This document shows, piece by piece, positions 25,324 through 35,911 of a DNA stretch of 64,000 nt. The notes under the pieces are model-generated. The model was not told the origin of the DNA and made no database searches. It was given only the letters and a program-made list of their open reading frames with translations. Each line of letters starts with the position of its first letter. Position 1 is the first letter of the stretch. This stretch comes from Gadus chalcogrammus. Lineage: Eukaryota; Chordata; Actinopteri; Gadiformes; Gadidae. The translations under genes and the position numbers were made by a program. The stretch is from assembly GCF_026213295.1 (NCBI RefSeq), contig NC_079423.1, positions 18,994,477-19,058,476 on the forward strand, in the 5' to 3' direction.

Positions 25324-25550
25324 GTGATTCCCTGGGCGGCCTGCAGGCCAGTCCCATCTCCTCCCGCTCGCTGTCCTCAAACCCCTCATCCAGAGAGACC
25401 TCCCCCAGCAGGGACCTCTCCCTGGGACTCAGCAGCCTGCGGCCCCCCATCGTCATCCACACCTCCGGGAAGAAGTACGGCTTCACCCTGCAGGCCATCC
25501 GCGTCTACATGGGGGACAGCGACGTCTACACCGTGCACCACATGGTCTCG
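25324..25550 (+). CDS. mast3: MAST3 exon: Ser-rich block and start of PDZ domain
   Basis: The acceptor is CCCCCCAG. It reads [20 protein letters not shown] then [20 protein letters not shown], followed by [20 protein letters not shown] and [16 protein letters not shown]. The GKKYGFTL stretch is the carboxylate-binding loop of the MAST PDZ domain, which binds C-terminal peptides such as the PTEN tail in this family. It ends in phase 0 before GTGAGT. Confidence 0.94.
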
Positions 25551-25905
25551 GTGAGTCTCGGACCAGGATCTAGAAACAGATCCAAATAGTTGATCAGATC
25601 ATTTTAGTTTACATAAAGTAAAATCTAGATCTAGACTGTTTGTTTTGAATTGGGTACAATTTAGATTAGATTAGTCTACATTAGGTACAATCCAGATCCA
25701 TATCCATCAGATTAGTTGACGGGACATTCTAGACATTCGGAACATTCTTTTTTGCTTTAAAATGTTGAGAAAATATGTTTCTGCTTAGTCCATTGTGTTC
25801 AATTTTCTCTTAAATTATCACATGCGTTTGCGTCAGCGTTTAAAGAATTAAAGAATTGAACAGGCATTTTGACCTAATGGCTGTGTGTTTCTTCCTCCAC
25901 TTCAG

Positions 25906-26028
25906 AGCGTGGAGGAGGGAAGCCCCGCTCATGAGGCAGGCCTCCGGGCTGGTGACCTCATCACCCACGTGAACGGAGAGTCAGTCCAGGGCCTGGTCCA
26001 CACTGAGATGATAGAGCTGCTGCTGAAG
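25906..26028 (+). CDS. mast3: MAST3 exon: PDZ domain core
   Basis: The acceptor is CTTCAG, phase 0. It reads [20 protein letters not shown] then [20 protein letters not shown] plus K. The [10 protein letters not shown] block is the conserved PDZ beta-D region. The donor is AAGGTACC. NGESV and LVH favour MAST3 among paralogues. Confidence 0.94.
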
Positions 26029-26823
26029 GTACCACAGACTGGGTTTATACTGGACTAAGTTTCACTGTTTCCTTTCCCTGGTAGAATTGAATCAATTGAG
26101 AGATGCTGTACTCAAAAGTGTATTATAAGCCGTTTTTCACGCATGTCCTCAGCCTTTTCGCCGCATTTGTATATCAGAACATTCGTCCCTGAGGGTGATT
26201 CACACTTATTTACACTTAATGTTTTATATGCAGACATCGATGTCGTTCCGACATCAGTAGAATTAACGGGGGGGGGGGGGGGGTTAGGGGGGTGGGCTTA
26301 CAAGGGGTAGGATACGACATAGGGTCGAACAAAAGGCAACACGCTGATTTTCATTCAGCGAACAAAAGGCAACAGGCTGATTATAGGGTGCCGCTCAATG
26401 ACATGCAAATGCAGACCGAAGGATCATCGACACGCCCACTCACGTGATGTGCGAAAAACCTTAAAATAAAATCTAGATATTTTCAGGATACCAATGTCAG
26501 GATATGTTGTTCACATATAGAGCCCATCAGGAGAATAGTGGGAAAATAGCAGGGCTTACATGTATGTGTGAAAGCAGCTTTAGTGACTGTGGAAGCAGAT
26601 CATTAAGGAGTAGGTAGTAGGGGTAGGGCATCTTGCCCATCAATTCCTAAAGGTAGACTGTCTACATAAACGGTTGAACCCAGAACCTTTCAGCTGCAAG
26701 TCAAACTCTATCGCCCTACAATACATTATATACATAACATTGACAGTAAGAAAACCACCATTAACCCCTGCCTGTTGTTCAGGCTTTTCCTCACCCCCTC
26801 CTCTTGTGTTTTGAAACACTTAG

Positions 26824-26960
26824 AGTGGCAACAAGATGGCGTTGCAGACCACAGCGCTTGAGAACACGTCCATCAAGGTGGGCCCGGCACGAAAGACCAA
26901 GCACAGGGGCAAGATGGCCCGGCGCAGCAAGCGCAGCAAGAGGAGGGACAACCACGACAA
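26824..26960 (+). CDS. mast3: MAST3 exon: end of PDZ domain and basic region, last exon seen
   Basis: The acceptor is ACTTAG. It reads [20 protein letters not shown] then [20 protein letters not shown] and RDNHD. The next bases are AAGTAGGA, which can be read either as Lys plus stop or as a GTAGGA donor after two bases. In the family this basic region continues for several hundred residues (RKSLF... and onward), so a donor at 26,961 is preferred. No later exon was recognised to the end of the window. Confidence 0.88.
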
Positions 26961-29270
26961 GTAGGAAACGAGGCTGATTCTGCTCTATCTTTCTCTCCCT
27001 CTCTGCGAGAATGGACTTGTTTGGAAGCCCCCTAAAGGCGCCGACACACCAACCAGATTATTGGTCGTCGGACAGTCTGGCGAGTTCGGTGACACAAGTC
27101 GGTTTGTTGTGATTGGCCGTCGTCAAAGCCGTCGGTGTTCTGGACATCCCGTCTGTGTTCTCTTCCGCCGTACCATGGCCGTATGTCAAATCGGCCATGA
27201 CCAAATAGTTAAGTCAGACCACTCTGATTGGTGGAGCATCTATCTATACATGAGGCTATTATGATTTATATGCATTTTATTGATCCTTCTGAATAATCAC
27301 AATTGAAACAAGTTGAGTTCAGGGAAAGCTCCTTAAGCCTGTCGCTGTTGTTTCAATGACTTCACCCACTTAGTGCGATTTCTCCTTATTTTTCGCCAGC
27401 AACATCTTTCTTCAACAAGAAGAAGCCCGAGAGCTGACAACGCCAGTATCTTCTTATTACTAGCCGTCCTATTTGTTTGATTTTTCCGTTCAGCGAGTAA
27501 TAACGACAATCCTTCTGGACTTCTCAACACTCTCTGCTGACAACAATGACTTACGAAAGCCTCCTCTGTGTTTTGTTCTAGAGAGCTGTTCCACCATTTC
27601 CGGTTTACGTTTTTTTGGGCCACAATGCAGTTTAGCGCAGCCTGCTGTTGGAACTCTAGGCTCTCTGTTTCCATCTAGTGGTGGTTAGAAGTTATGGCTT
27701 GAACTTGAAAGATAGTGCTTGTTTGAGTGTTCCCTGTGGGAAGAATATTCTTGTACTGTATATCTAATCTTACCCTTTATTGTTTTTGTCAACAAAGATC
27801 TGATCGCATAAAACCACCATAAAAAGATAATCCAGTGTCTGAGCAAAATTTGGCAATTAAGCATGGTGTTTACAATCAATGACTAGAAGGTTTCTGAGGA
27901 AAAAGATAAATTGCCTTCAATCAGAACACATATTCTTCAGCGCTATCTATTGGCCATATGTTTATTTGCGAGTGTTTGGCTTAGTATCATTCGATTATAT
28001 TTGCCCTGAACTTTAAATAGACGTGTCAAGTGTCCAAATTTTAAGATATCTAACAGTTTGTTTTTCTCATAGTACGACAGGGCTACCAACTGATAATTAT
28101 TTTAGGTAGAAATGTAATCTTCCACTGATGCTGTGTTCCAGCTTCATTCACTCTAACCAAGTAGTATCCACATTTAATATTTCAGTTGTACTACAATCTT
28201 TCTTTTCATACCAAGATGACATATTATAGCCCTTGCAGTTTTCGAGATATTTTCTATTTACTTTAGCTACGATCTTTTCTGGAAAAAACTGTTTTCGTCG
28301 TGGCATTGAAATTTTTTAGCGAATTATCGATATTTGTATTGTATTGTTTCGAAGTTAAAATCCAGATAAAAGCATTCATGTCCACATAATATATATTTGG
28401 GCAAGTGATATGACTTTCGGGCGAGTCAAACATGACCTGTACTTGCCCTATGGAAATGTGCTTTTGAAACCTTAGTGTCAACCCCTGCCTATTGTATTTC
28501 GTAGTATTATTATTAAAAGAAAAACGTAGGAACCCTATTGTATTCATTAGTTTTATTATTTTACTGACTTTGTGCCTCAAAAGTCATAAAAATAAATAAA
28601 AATCATAAAACGATAAAAAAATAATTAAAAAGTGGGCCAGAATAACACATAAGTGGCGCTATAACAAGGCCTCGAAGTTCAGCATTTAAACAGGCTGCTG
28701 TTACCACCAGGAAGGTGCAATATGCATGAAACTTGCTACAAATGCACCATTATTCTTGATGAACAACATTCGAATCGCATATGGACAGATCATTTGGACT
28801 TCATGCTATAGCTTCATGCTTGAGCAACCACCCATGCTCCAAAATATTTGGGGCCGGAACTGGTGAGATATACATTATAAAGTGAAATATATGCATATCT
28901 CCAGTGTTTAAACAGCTCTAACATTGCGTCAAAATCACGTAGGCTCGGCTGTCAAATATGGCTACAAAGGGTAGATTCAAGTCTATATCAGAAAATTTAA
29001 TTTGGATGCATTTGTTTGAAGTTGCCTTTCTAAACCGCGACATCTTTACAACACAGGCTGGGCCTTGAAGTGGTACACATGTAATTTCACAAACATCTGT
29101 TTGACAGTGGATTTTGACACAGTATGCTTTAGAAACATGGTTGGTGATTGTTTTTAAATGTTAACTTCTGGTACCATTTTTAAGGCATACCAATGCCTTA
29201 TTACCATACCGACCAAGCTCACCATACCTTCCCGTATATTCTATTCCTCAAACTATGCTCTATTCTGCCC
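26961..29270. other. Presumed MAST3 intron, mostly unannotated
   Basis: No exon was recognised. 27,040-27,680 looks like a PIF/Harbinger-derived piece: GCGCCGACACACCAACC starts it, and the minus ORF 27,333-27,674 has an ALGLLLVEERCCWRKIRRNR block like the N-terminus of Harbinger nucleases. This is weak evidence. 27,700-29,270 is AT-rich with no clear feature. A G-tract of more than 10 bases is at about 26,269-26,283, in the preceding intron. Confidence 0.4.
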
Positions 29271-29470
29271 TTGGCAATCTACATGTCAATGTGGTGTAGT
29301 GACATGCATTCGACTCATTACCATGGGGTTGCTGGTTCAAGTCCAATGTCATGGCTTCCTCCGTCATCCACCCACATTCATCTCCTAGTCCAATGAAAAT
29401 AAACTGCCCACCGATCCCCGCGCATTTTGAATCCGTCCTCCAGGAAGGGCATTAGAATGAGTGCAAGTCA
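29271..29470 (+). repeat. tRNA-derived SINE remnant
   Basis: The stretch GTGGTGTAGTGACATGCATT, then ACTCATTACCATGGGGTTGC and TGGTTCAAGTCC resembles a tRNA with a degenerate A box and a good B box. It is followed by a non-tRNA body including CTCCAGGAAGGGCATTAGAA. No cloverleaf closes, so it is a SINE and not a tRNA gene. Confidence 0.6.
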
Positions 29471-29669
29471 CCGGTGAACGACGAAAAAGCGTTAGAGTCC
29501 GTGGAGAAGTGTGACAGCGGCATTACGCGTGTTTTGAAGTCCGCGATATAGCAGTCTTGTGACTTAAATCCTCGTCACTGGAGTCCGTCGGCACGTTTGC
29601 GGTCTCAGGAGTATGAAGGTATTATTGCAGCAAAAGTCTTAAGCACCTGTAACTGCAGATCTAGTATGC

Positions 29670-29850
29670 GTACACTAAAGTCACAAATGTGTAACAGTAC
29701 ATTTTAAGTCATAAATATTTATTTTGCATGTGCACTCTAAAGTCACAAATGTGTAACAGTAAATTCGAAGTCATAAATATTTATTTTGCATGTGTACTCT
29801 AAAGTCACAAATGTGTAACAGTACATTTGAAGTGGTAAATATTTTTTCTA
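29670..29850. repeat. Tandem repeat, ~62-bp unit, 3 copies
   Basis: The block AAAGTCACAAATGTGTAACA recurs at about 29,677, 29,739 and 29,802, each followed by AAGTCATAAATATTTATTTT or a variant. A related sequence in inverse orientation occurs at about 54,110-54,200 beside the second 617-bp MITE, so both belong to one dispersed repeat. Confidence 0.8.
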
Positions 29851-29901
29851 CCATTGTAAACACTAAATAGGGTCTACGAGTTCACAAGTCTGTGTTACAG
29901 G

Positions 29902-30180
29902 CAGTGTTGGGAGTAACGCGTTACAAAAGTAATGTGATTACTGTAATGTATTACTTTTTGCTGTAACGCGCTAATGTAAGGCATTCCCAAAAGAAAAGGT
30001 AATATTTTAATCGGTACAAATCTCGGTAACGCGCGTTACAATGAAGGAGAGAAAAACCCGTGCAAATGTTTACTTCGTCTTACTGCTAGAGGAGAAGATG
30101 ACAGCAGCAGCAGAGTCGGACTCTACATTTGCGAGATGGGTATTCTACTGTAGCCGAGCGTTCTGGGTTCGCCTATACCA
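29902..30180. repeat. hAT-type terminal sequences
   Basis: CAGTGTTGGGAGTAACGCGT at 29,902 resembles a hAT end common in fish genomes; GGTAACGCGCGTTACA at about 30,023 may belong to the same element. A second hAT-like start, CAGTGGTTTTCAAACTGTGG, is at 30,179, next to a C/G-run hairpin. I could not pair the ends, so the elements are partial. Confidence 0.6.
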
Positions 30181-30719
30181 GTGGTTTTCAAACTGTGGGG
30201 CGCGCCCCCCCCCGGGGGGGCGACAGAGTTCTTCAGGGGGGGCGCGACGTGAGAAAAAAATAAACCCGAAAAAAACCCTGAAAGTCGATGATTCAAATCA
30301 TCAGTCGTACTTCAACTGTAGAAGTAACATAACTAAATCAATTTTCAACCGTTTATCTTCATGCAAACCATTTAACAAATCTACACACTTGTATCTTCAA
30401 TGATATCCAAACAGAATTTCGATATCATTTAAAATTTCTTCAGAATCAGTTTTAGTTTCATACCGCTTCGTTGGGGAGCTCCCGGAGCGCTGAGGACGAG
30501 TAGAAAAAAAGCGGCGAGGGGGGGGGGGCGGGGGCTCTGGTGGGCGCTTTCGAACAACCCACACTTATTTAGTCAACATCGCAAGAAATTAGCCTACTAA
30601 AGCCTCGTGAATGGGGATGTACCCAGAAAAAATAGTAAACATATGTTAGGTTGGAGAGACACACAGCCACACGTTATTAAGTTTACCGTTGTTTACTAAC
30701 AGTTGAGGAATAATGTCAT

Positions 30720-31422
30720 GCACTCGCAGGTGCGTCATTGAACAAATAAATAAATAAAAGAAATAAAAGAAAAACAATAAAAGAAAAACAGTTTAGTTTT
30801 GAGTGCAGATTTGAAAGAAGAGAGGGTTTGAGAGACTTTGATGTGGGAGGGGAGTGAATTCCAAAGGGTGGGGGCAGCAACTGAGAAGGCCCGATCACCC
30901 CATGTCCGGCGCTCAGTCCGTGGAACTTGTAGCAGGTTGGCAGATGGACCTGAGGAATCGGGAGGGGGAGTGGTGATGGAGGAGGTCGGCAAGGTAGGGG
31001 GGGGCTAGGCTGTTGAGGGCCTTGTAGGTGATGAGTAAGATTTTGAAGTTGATTCGGTGTTTAATTGAAAGCCAATGGAGTTCACGGAGGACAGGTGTGA
31101 TGTCTTCTCTGGAGCGGGTACCAGTGAGGAGGCGTGCAGCTGAGTTCTGGACATATTGAAGTTTTTTGAGGACTTTGTTGGTGGTGCCGTAGAGAAGACC
31201 ATTGCAGTAGTCAAGCCTGGATGAAATGAAAGCGTGGACGAGTGTCGCAGCAGCGGTAGTTCACAGGTTGGGGTGGAGGCGGGTGATGTTTCGGCGGTGG
31301 AAAAAGGCAGTTTTGGTAATATGGTTAACATGGGGGAGGAAGGAGAGAGTGGGGTCCAGGATAACTCCAAGTTTACGGATTTTGGTGGAGGGGGTGATGG
31401 TGGAGCCGTCAATGTTAAGGTT
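30720..31422 (-). mobile_element. L2-like LINE, 3' part (left of the provirus)
   Basis: The minus strand encodes the end of an L2-type ORF. It reads IDGSTITPSTKIRKLGVILD then HVNHITKTAFFHRRNITRLH, and finishes RTWGDRAFSVAAPTLWNSLP. It ends in an A-rich tail on the minus strand (TTATTT repeats) near 30,720-30,780. Its upstream half is at 51,076-51,955; the provirus separates them. A few frame changes are present. Confidence 0.9.
31419..31422. repeat. Provirus target-site duplication, left copy (GGTT)
   Basis: GGTT precedes the left LTR and GGTT follows the right LTR at 51,076-51,079. With one copy and the provirus ignored, the L2 ORF reads through in frame (QNFNL to NIDGS). This is direct proof of a 4-bp duplication on integration. 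Confidence 0.95.
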
Positions 31423-33308
31423 TGTCGAGTGTTGGACACCGCACTCGCGGTGATTTATGGGAACGATCGCGTACGACACACACACACCGCTCCGCAGGGG
31501 TGTGTTTTGTGAGTCTGGGTGTCGCACGTACGCTCCCCGGGACCAACCTAGGTCGAGCCCGCTTGTTTCCGTGAATCGTCGGTTTCACGGAGGCGCTCGG
31601 TCCGGCTCGGCTCAGTCTTAATCCGGTCCGACCCAGGTCACTCTGTTAAGTCCCTTCACAACAGTTTACTTTAATACGAATTCAGACCCATCCGTTTAGC
31701 GGGACCAAAGTCTCTTGAAACAATAATAGTTAATACGAAATGATGATGTATCTTTTTGCCTTGTCACCCCCTATACACGTCAGTCACAATCAACCATTGC
31801 CTGTACAATGCGCCACTCACCGTGAGGGGATCAGCTGGGAGAGCGCGTCGTTCGGCTTTGCCTGTGTCGAGGAGTCGACAGGGAAAAGGACTCGAACAAT
31901 TGAGTTTACCTACTACAAATGTAGTCAGGTAGATTTATTCTTAGGTCCAATAAACAAAATCACTTTTACAACTGAGTATAGATTTGAAAAGAAAAGAGAG
32001 TAAAAAGAAGAAGAAAATAGATGAAGAGTGGCCTATTAAAAGTACCAACGTCCTCTCGGGTGGATTCCAAGGTTGGGTTTCTAAGTCTAGGTACCAACGT
32101 CCTCTTGGGTGGAGCCCAGGTTGGGTTTCTAAGAGTCCAGGTTTTAACGTTGACGCAACTCTCGTGCCTCAGTACACCGCATGACCCCGAGAGTTGCCTT
32201 TGTTGAGTTAATCACGCTTGAGACTAAGCTAGTGCTAAAGAAGTGTCCTATTAAAAGTATACAACTTCCTCTCAAGAGGCCCTTGAGGTTGGAAGTACCA
32301 ACGTCCTCTTGGGTGGAGCCCAAGGTCGGATTTCTAAAACTGAGTTACCAACGTCCTCTCGGGTGAAGTCCGAGGTTGGATTTCTAAATCTAAACTAAAA
32401 ATAAAATAGAGTCTGAACCGAGCGCTACGGTGTCAGAGTCCCTAAGATGAAAATCTATTGCTACGAAGGCCACAGTTTTTTGGAAGCAGAAGGGCAGGGC
32501 AGAGCAGAGCACACGACACCAACCAACAGCAGAAGAACCAAAAAGACCGACTGGGATTTCTCTGCAGATTTCCCTGTTTTACTCTCCTGATAACAAAAGA
32601 TCCTTTGATAAACGTTCCAGAGTTTCCCTTATTTTGCCCGAGGGGCAACACAAGAAGCTTGAAGTTGTGTTCATACATCATGGGGACACATGTTCTTTGT
32701 ATTCCTCCAATGTTTCTCCACAAGGAGACATGTTTAAGCATTCAATTTACTACATAAAAGGGTATATAATGTAACCGGTTGGCTCTATGGTAAGACATTT
32801 TAAGGCACATAATTTTAACACATAAGAAAATCTAAAGTAAGCTATTTACTTTCACACAAGCAGTTATAAAGAAACCAATTTTCTTTATCCTAAAATATAT
32901 GTAAGCATTAAAGAAGTTATAAGGTAATCAATTTACCTTATCATAAAATATACGTAAGCATTAAAGAATTTATAAGGTAATCAATTTACCTTATCTTAGG
33001 ATATATTTGATACACAATAAGTTATGAAGCAATAAATTTACTTTATCATAAGAGATACACAAGAAGTTATAAAGAAACCAATTTTCTTTATCATAAGAGA
33101 TACACAAGAAGTTATAAAGAAACCAATTTTCTTTATCATAAGAGATACACAAGAAGTTATAAAGAAACCAATTTTCTTTATCATAAGATATGAGATACAC
33201 AATATATATGGTGACCTTGTTGAAAGCATGGTGTCACAGCATGATTCCGGAGTGATTCTGGAACGGCTAGGTGCATCAATATAGTGAGTGCTATCGGGAC
33301 ACACGTCA
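31423..33308 (-). repeat. Provirus 3' LTR (1,886 bp)
   Basis: It matches the right LTR over its length apart from a ~299-bp stretch (about 31,812-32,111) that only this copy has, and differing repeat numbers near 32,830-33,195. In the sense direction the palindromic repeats come first (U3), then a TATA-like TATATACC near 32,771-32,764. Several ~50-bp repeats with ACCAACGTCCTCTTGGGTGG (plus-strand reading) lie at 32,041-32,370. The only AATAAA I noticed is the inverse of TTTATT at 31,934-31,939. Confidence 0.95.
32829..33195 (-). promoter_or_regulatory. U3 array of eight palindromic repeats (3' LTR)
   Basis: Eight short near-palindromes of about 19 bp of the form AAAGNAANCAATTTNCTTT lie in tandem units of 45-51 bp. 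Two carry AAGGTAATCAATTTACCTT and four carry AAAGAAACCAATTTTCTTT. They are separated by CATAAGAGATACACAAGAAG or a variant. Position in U3 and repetition suggest an enhancer or a transactivator-binding array. This is inference; no binding protein is known to me. Confidence 0.6.
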
Positions 33309-33318
33309 TCCTCCCATG
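33309..33318 (-). promoter_or_regulatory. Polypurine tract, short
   Basis: On the minus strand ATGGGAGGA immediately precedes the 3' LTR start TGACGTG. A purine-rich stretch here is needed to prime plus-strand DNA synthesis. It is short for a retroviral polypurine tract. Confidence 0.55.
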
Positions 33319-33422
33319 CACCTATGCCGTATCAGTATATGTGCATATGTGTACTTGTGCATGCGTGAGTGTATGTGTACTAGTGTGTGGGTGTTGTCAT
33401 TGTGGGGGCCCCAGTTCTCTGT

Positions 33423-34094
33423 TTATGTGCGCCAAGGCCTGGGGGGTCCAACTTCATCCGAAGTCGGAGCCCAATCCCAGATGGAAGGGGTTTGGGGTTG
33501 TTCTAAGTAGATGATGTGTCGTCCATTGTCGCCTTCCAGGATACAGAATCTCTTCCTTGTGGGGAGATGAAAAAACAGCTTCCGGGACAGGTGTATAATG
33601 CTTTGGTCAGAATACCTCCTGGTGTCCTCTGGTGAGGAGGCGACGAGAGTGGAGTACGGCATCAGGTGGTCAGCTTCTCTGATGGAGTTGAGGGGCCAGA
33701 TGTGTTGGTAGACCTCATTTAGCTGGGGCCATCCTCGGGGTCCCAGCCGGAGACCGCAAATGTGGTCGAAGGCCCACTCTGGGTCCTTCAAATTGTGGTT
33801 GTTCGTCCTGAACCACTTTCCCTCCTTGAACTGGAACAGCTGGTTCTTGCCTGCTCCTTGTTCTCGGAAAACCACCTCAGAGGGGAGGTGGGAGCCTTTC
33901 CCCCGAGTATGTTGGGAGTATTCTGGTCGTTGAGCAGGGAGGGACCTAGTGTGGCCCCATACGAGGGCCCCAACGCCCATCAGGGGTGGAGACCGCATTG
34001 GAGTTGTGTCTCTTGGTGCCGCACGAGTCCTGAAGTTTGGTCCTCCTTGGGCATGAGTGTTAGATGCAGGAGAGAGAAATCCATGGCTGCTCAT
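33423..34094 (-). CDS. Provirus accessory ORF, 223 aa, unknown
   Basis: The last ORF before the 3' LTR. It begins MSSHGFLSPASN, has a Pro/Arg-rich first 90 residues and a more ordered C-terminal half with Trp and aromatic residues (KEGKWFRTNNHN, WAFDHICGLRLGPRGWPQLN, RKRFCILEGDNGRHIIYLEQ). No signal peptide or membrane segment is seen. I recognise no family. Its place matches that of retroviral regulatory genes such as foamy bel/tas, but no similarity supports that role. A 131-codon antisense ORF is probably a shadow. Confidence 0.6.
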   Translation of the reverse strand: MSSHGFLSPASNTHAQGGPNFRTRAAPRDTTPMRSPPLMGVGALVWGHTRSLPAQRPEYSQHTRGKGSHLPSEVVFREQGAGKNQLFQFKEGKWFRTNNHNLKDPEWAFDHICGLRLGPRGWPQLNEVYQHIWPLNSIREADHLMPYSTLVASSPEDTRRYSDQSIIHLSRKLFFHLPTRKRFCILEGDNGRHIIYLEQPQTPSIWDWAPTSDEVGPPRPWRT

Positions 34095-34269
34095 CTCTCT
34101 AGTCTAGGCTGTCTGAGTCTCGTCTGGTTGTCGCCCCGTCCCCTTGTTAGGTCATAAGGCTCCTTTCTTGAGCGGGGAGCTTGGGACACTCGGTTCAAGG
34201 ACCACCCATCTAGTCTGTGGCCCCTGGGGGTATTCGCCGGACATTGATAGATCATTACTTCTCTGGGTG

Positions 34270-34644
34270 CTAGCCCTTGGTTAGCTGGGGGATTCCTTTG
34301 GCTATAAACGGGAGAACAAAGTGAAGACTGGCCCCCTTAGTTTTACTATCTAACACTATTCTGTCTCCTGGGTCGCATCGATATCTAGTATATGGGTTTC
34401 TATCTAGATTTCCCCAGTGACCACCCTCCTCGCCTGGAGAATGACAGTCATTGTCGCTAGGCGAGGAGCTTCCAGTTTCTAAGTTAAACGTTACCCTCCT
34501 TTCGGTTGAAGAGGCTTCCGTAATCTCTCCGTCTGAGTTATCCTGTTCTCCCGGAGGCAACTCTCTATTGTCCCCAGTGAGGTCGCCTATTCCTTGAATA
34601 AACGATTCTAAGAAAAAGGGGTCTGAGGTGTCATCAGGTGGCAT
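34270..34644 (-). CDS. Provirus accessory ORF, 124 aa, acidic
   Basis: It starts MPPDDTSDPFFLESFIQGIG, is rich in Asp, Glu and Ser in the first 75 residues, and ends SLHFVLPFIAKGIPQLTKG. Its start overlaps the end of the 99-aa ORF by 11 nt in another frame. An acidic hydrophobic start of this kind can act as an activation domain, but this is only compositional. Unknown function. Confidence 0.5.
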   Translation of the reverse strand: MPPDDTSDPFFLESFIQGIGDLTGDNRELPPGEQDNSDGEITEASSTERRVTFNLETGSSSPSDNDCHSPGEEGGHWGNLDRNPYTRYRCDPGDRIVLDSKTKGASLHFVLPFIAKGIPQLTKG

Positions 34645-34933
34645 CAGGGTTAATTTGAATTGGGTTGTTATGGTGATCTTCCATCACCTGGTCGATTACT
34701 TCTTGCATTTCTACCGCTAACGTGCTTCCTATATATCCCACGTCACGTGGGGTGTCATCCGAGATTTTTAAGGGAGTGTTGGATTTCCTATTTCGGGTTG
34801 GATAGCTTGGTCCACCTAATGTGGGCCATTCTTCGAAAGAATAAGTGATTACAACGTTGGACATGCCTTCTACTATACCAGCCACCTCCGTGTCTGCCGT
34901 AGCTCTAGCTGGTCCGCTATTGTTTTCAGTCAT
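34634..34933 (-). CDS. Provirus accessory ORF, 99 aa, unknown
   Basis: It begins MTENNSGPARATADTEVAGI and contains VVITYSFEEWPTLGGPSYPT. No membrane segment or known motif is present. It is overlapped at its 3' end by the 124-aa ORF, which suggests compact viral gene packing or a spliced product spanning both. Confidence 0.45.
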   Translation of the reverse strand: MTENNSGPARATADTEVAGIVEGMSNVVITYSFEEWPTLGGPSYPTRNRKSNTPLKISDDTPRDVGYIGSTLAVEMQEVIDQVMEDHHNNPIQINPDAT

Positions 34934-35080
34934 TCCTCCTGTCTCCGGTATGGGGGTTTCCGGAGCTCCATCTGGCTGTATAGGCTGGGTTAAGCCAGTG
35001 ATTAGTTAACAGTTTTTATTAGTATAGGAAAGGGGAAAGGAGTTTTTTGGTCAGAGTCCTCTTGACACTGACCCTAGATG

Positions 35081-35340
35081 TTAGTTACTCTTTACCCGTC
35101 CCGCCACATAATTAGTATAACAGATTACAGCCCATGCCGGATCTATTTCAACAACCGTGCTTAGTACACAGGCTGTGGTTATTATTGCTACCTGACTAGC
35201 TATTTTCTCACATTGTTTCCGTAGGCTGCCTTGGGAGTTTCTATTGAGCTGGTCTAAGTACGTGAGGTAGATAATAACCAGGCTTACAGCCACTCCTAGA
35301 TTGATGAGTGTCTTGTTCTCCCCTCCTAAATATTCTATAG
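35081..35340 (-). pseudogene. Provirus membrane ORF, 3' part, split by a MITE
   Basis: The stretch has two hydrophobic segments (VSLVIIYLTYL; VAIITTACVLSTVV) and a later WAVICYTNYVAG. It has no start of its own at a sensible place: its 5' part is cut off by the 516-bp MITE at 35,359-35,874. In the direction of transcription the open frame continues on the other side of the MITE (about 35,880-35,910) with further hydrophobic sequence, so a small multi-pass membrane protein was broken after integration. Confidence 0.6.
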
Positions 35341-35358
35341 CATGTCCTAGTACGGAGA

Positions 35359-35874
35359 TAGCCTGGTTCTACCAGACTCTCGTACTTCACTTCATTTCAT
35401 TTCATTTGTACAGAGAGTCTGGACCTAATCAATTGACAAACGTTAACTCACTTGAAGGCGGGTGTCTGTTGAAGTCTAAAATGATTGGATCTGCTCAGTG
35501 CCACTCTGGATCTGCCATAACCAATGGCTAACGTTTGGTTGTGACGTATGTCATGCGCCGGGAATCACGCGCAGGTTGTACACAAACCAAACACCTTGCG
35601 CGTCTGCACGAAAATGTCCGTCAACGACAGCTGCAGGTTTTGTTCGTCGAATTTAATTTATCAGGGAAAAATTGCACATTGTAAATCAACTACCGACCTA
35701 CAACAACAACTCAAACTGGCGTACGACTTCATCGTCATTGTTCTCAGACACGCCCTCTGTTCGCTGATTGGACCAAATTACTGATTGGACCAAATTACAT
35801 ACAGCAGGTCCAGACCTAGTACTGAAGGGGAATTCAAATTGAGCGGAAGTACTTAGGCGGGCGGAGCCAGGCTA
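35359..35874. mobile_element. 516-bp MITE inserted in the provirus
   Basis: The ends TAGCCTGG and CCAGGCTA are inverted. The direct repeat GTACGGAGA (35,350-35,358 and 35,875-35,883) is a 9-bp target duplication. A 9-bp duplication fits Mutator-like or similar elements better than hAT, but the family is not assigned. It carries no transposase and interrupts a small viral ORF, so it is younger than the provirus. Confidence 0.85.
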
Positions 35875-35911
35875 GTACGGAGACAACATACATGAGAAAA
35901 TTCACACAAGT

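Noticed and set aside
26961..26963. TAG as the true stop codon of MAST3
   Set aside because: The family continues well beyond this point and the same bases form a usable GTAGGA donor; left open but not preferred.
27333..27674. A 113-codon minus ORF as a gene
   Set aside because: The Arg/Trp-rich end resembles the start of Harbinger nucleases, but no catalytic part or paired ends were found, so it is mentioned only as a remnant.
29271..29345. Candidate tRNA gene on the plus strand
   Set aside because: Only the B box is good and the sequence continues into a SINE body.
33038..33304. Repetitive ORFs with recurring Lys/Asn/Trp-Phe words in the 3' LTR
   Set aside because: They are translations of the palindromic U3 repeats and start outside any plausible gene.
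33762..34157. 131-codon plus-strand ORF opposite the 223-aa accessory ORF
   Set aside because: No start context or motif supports it; most likely a mirror of the GC-rich minus ORF.
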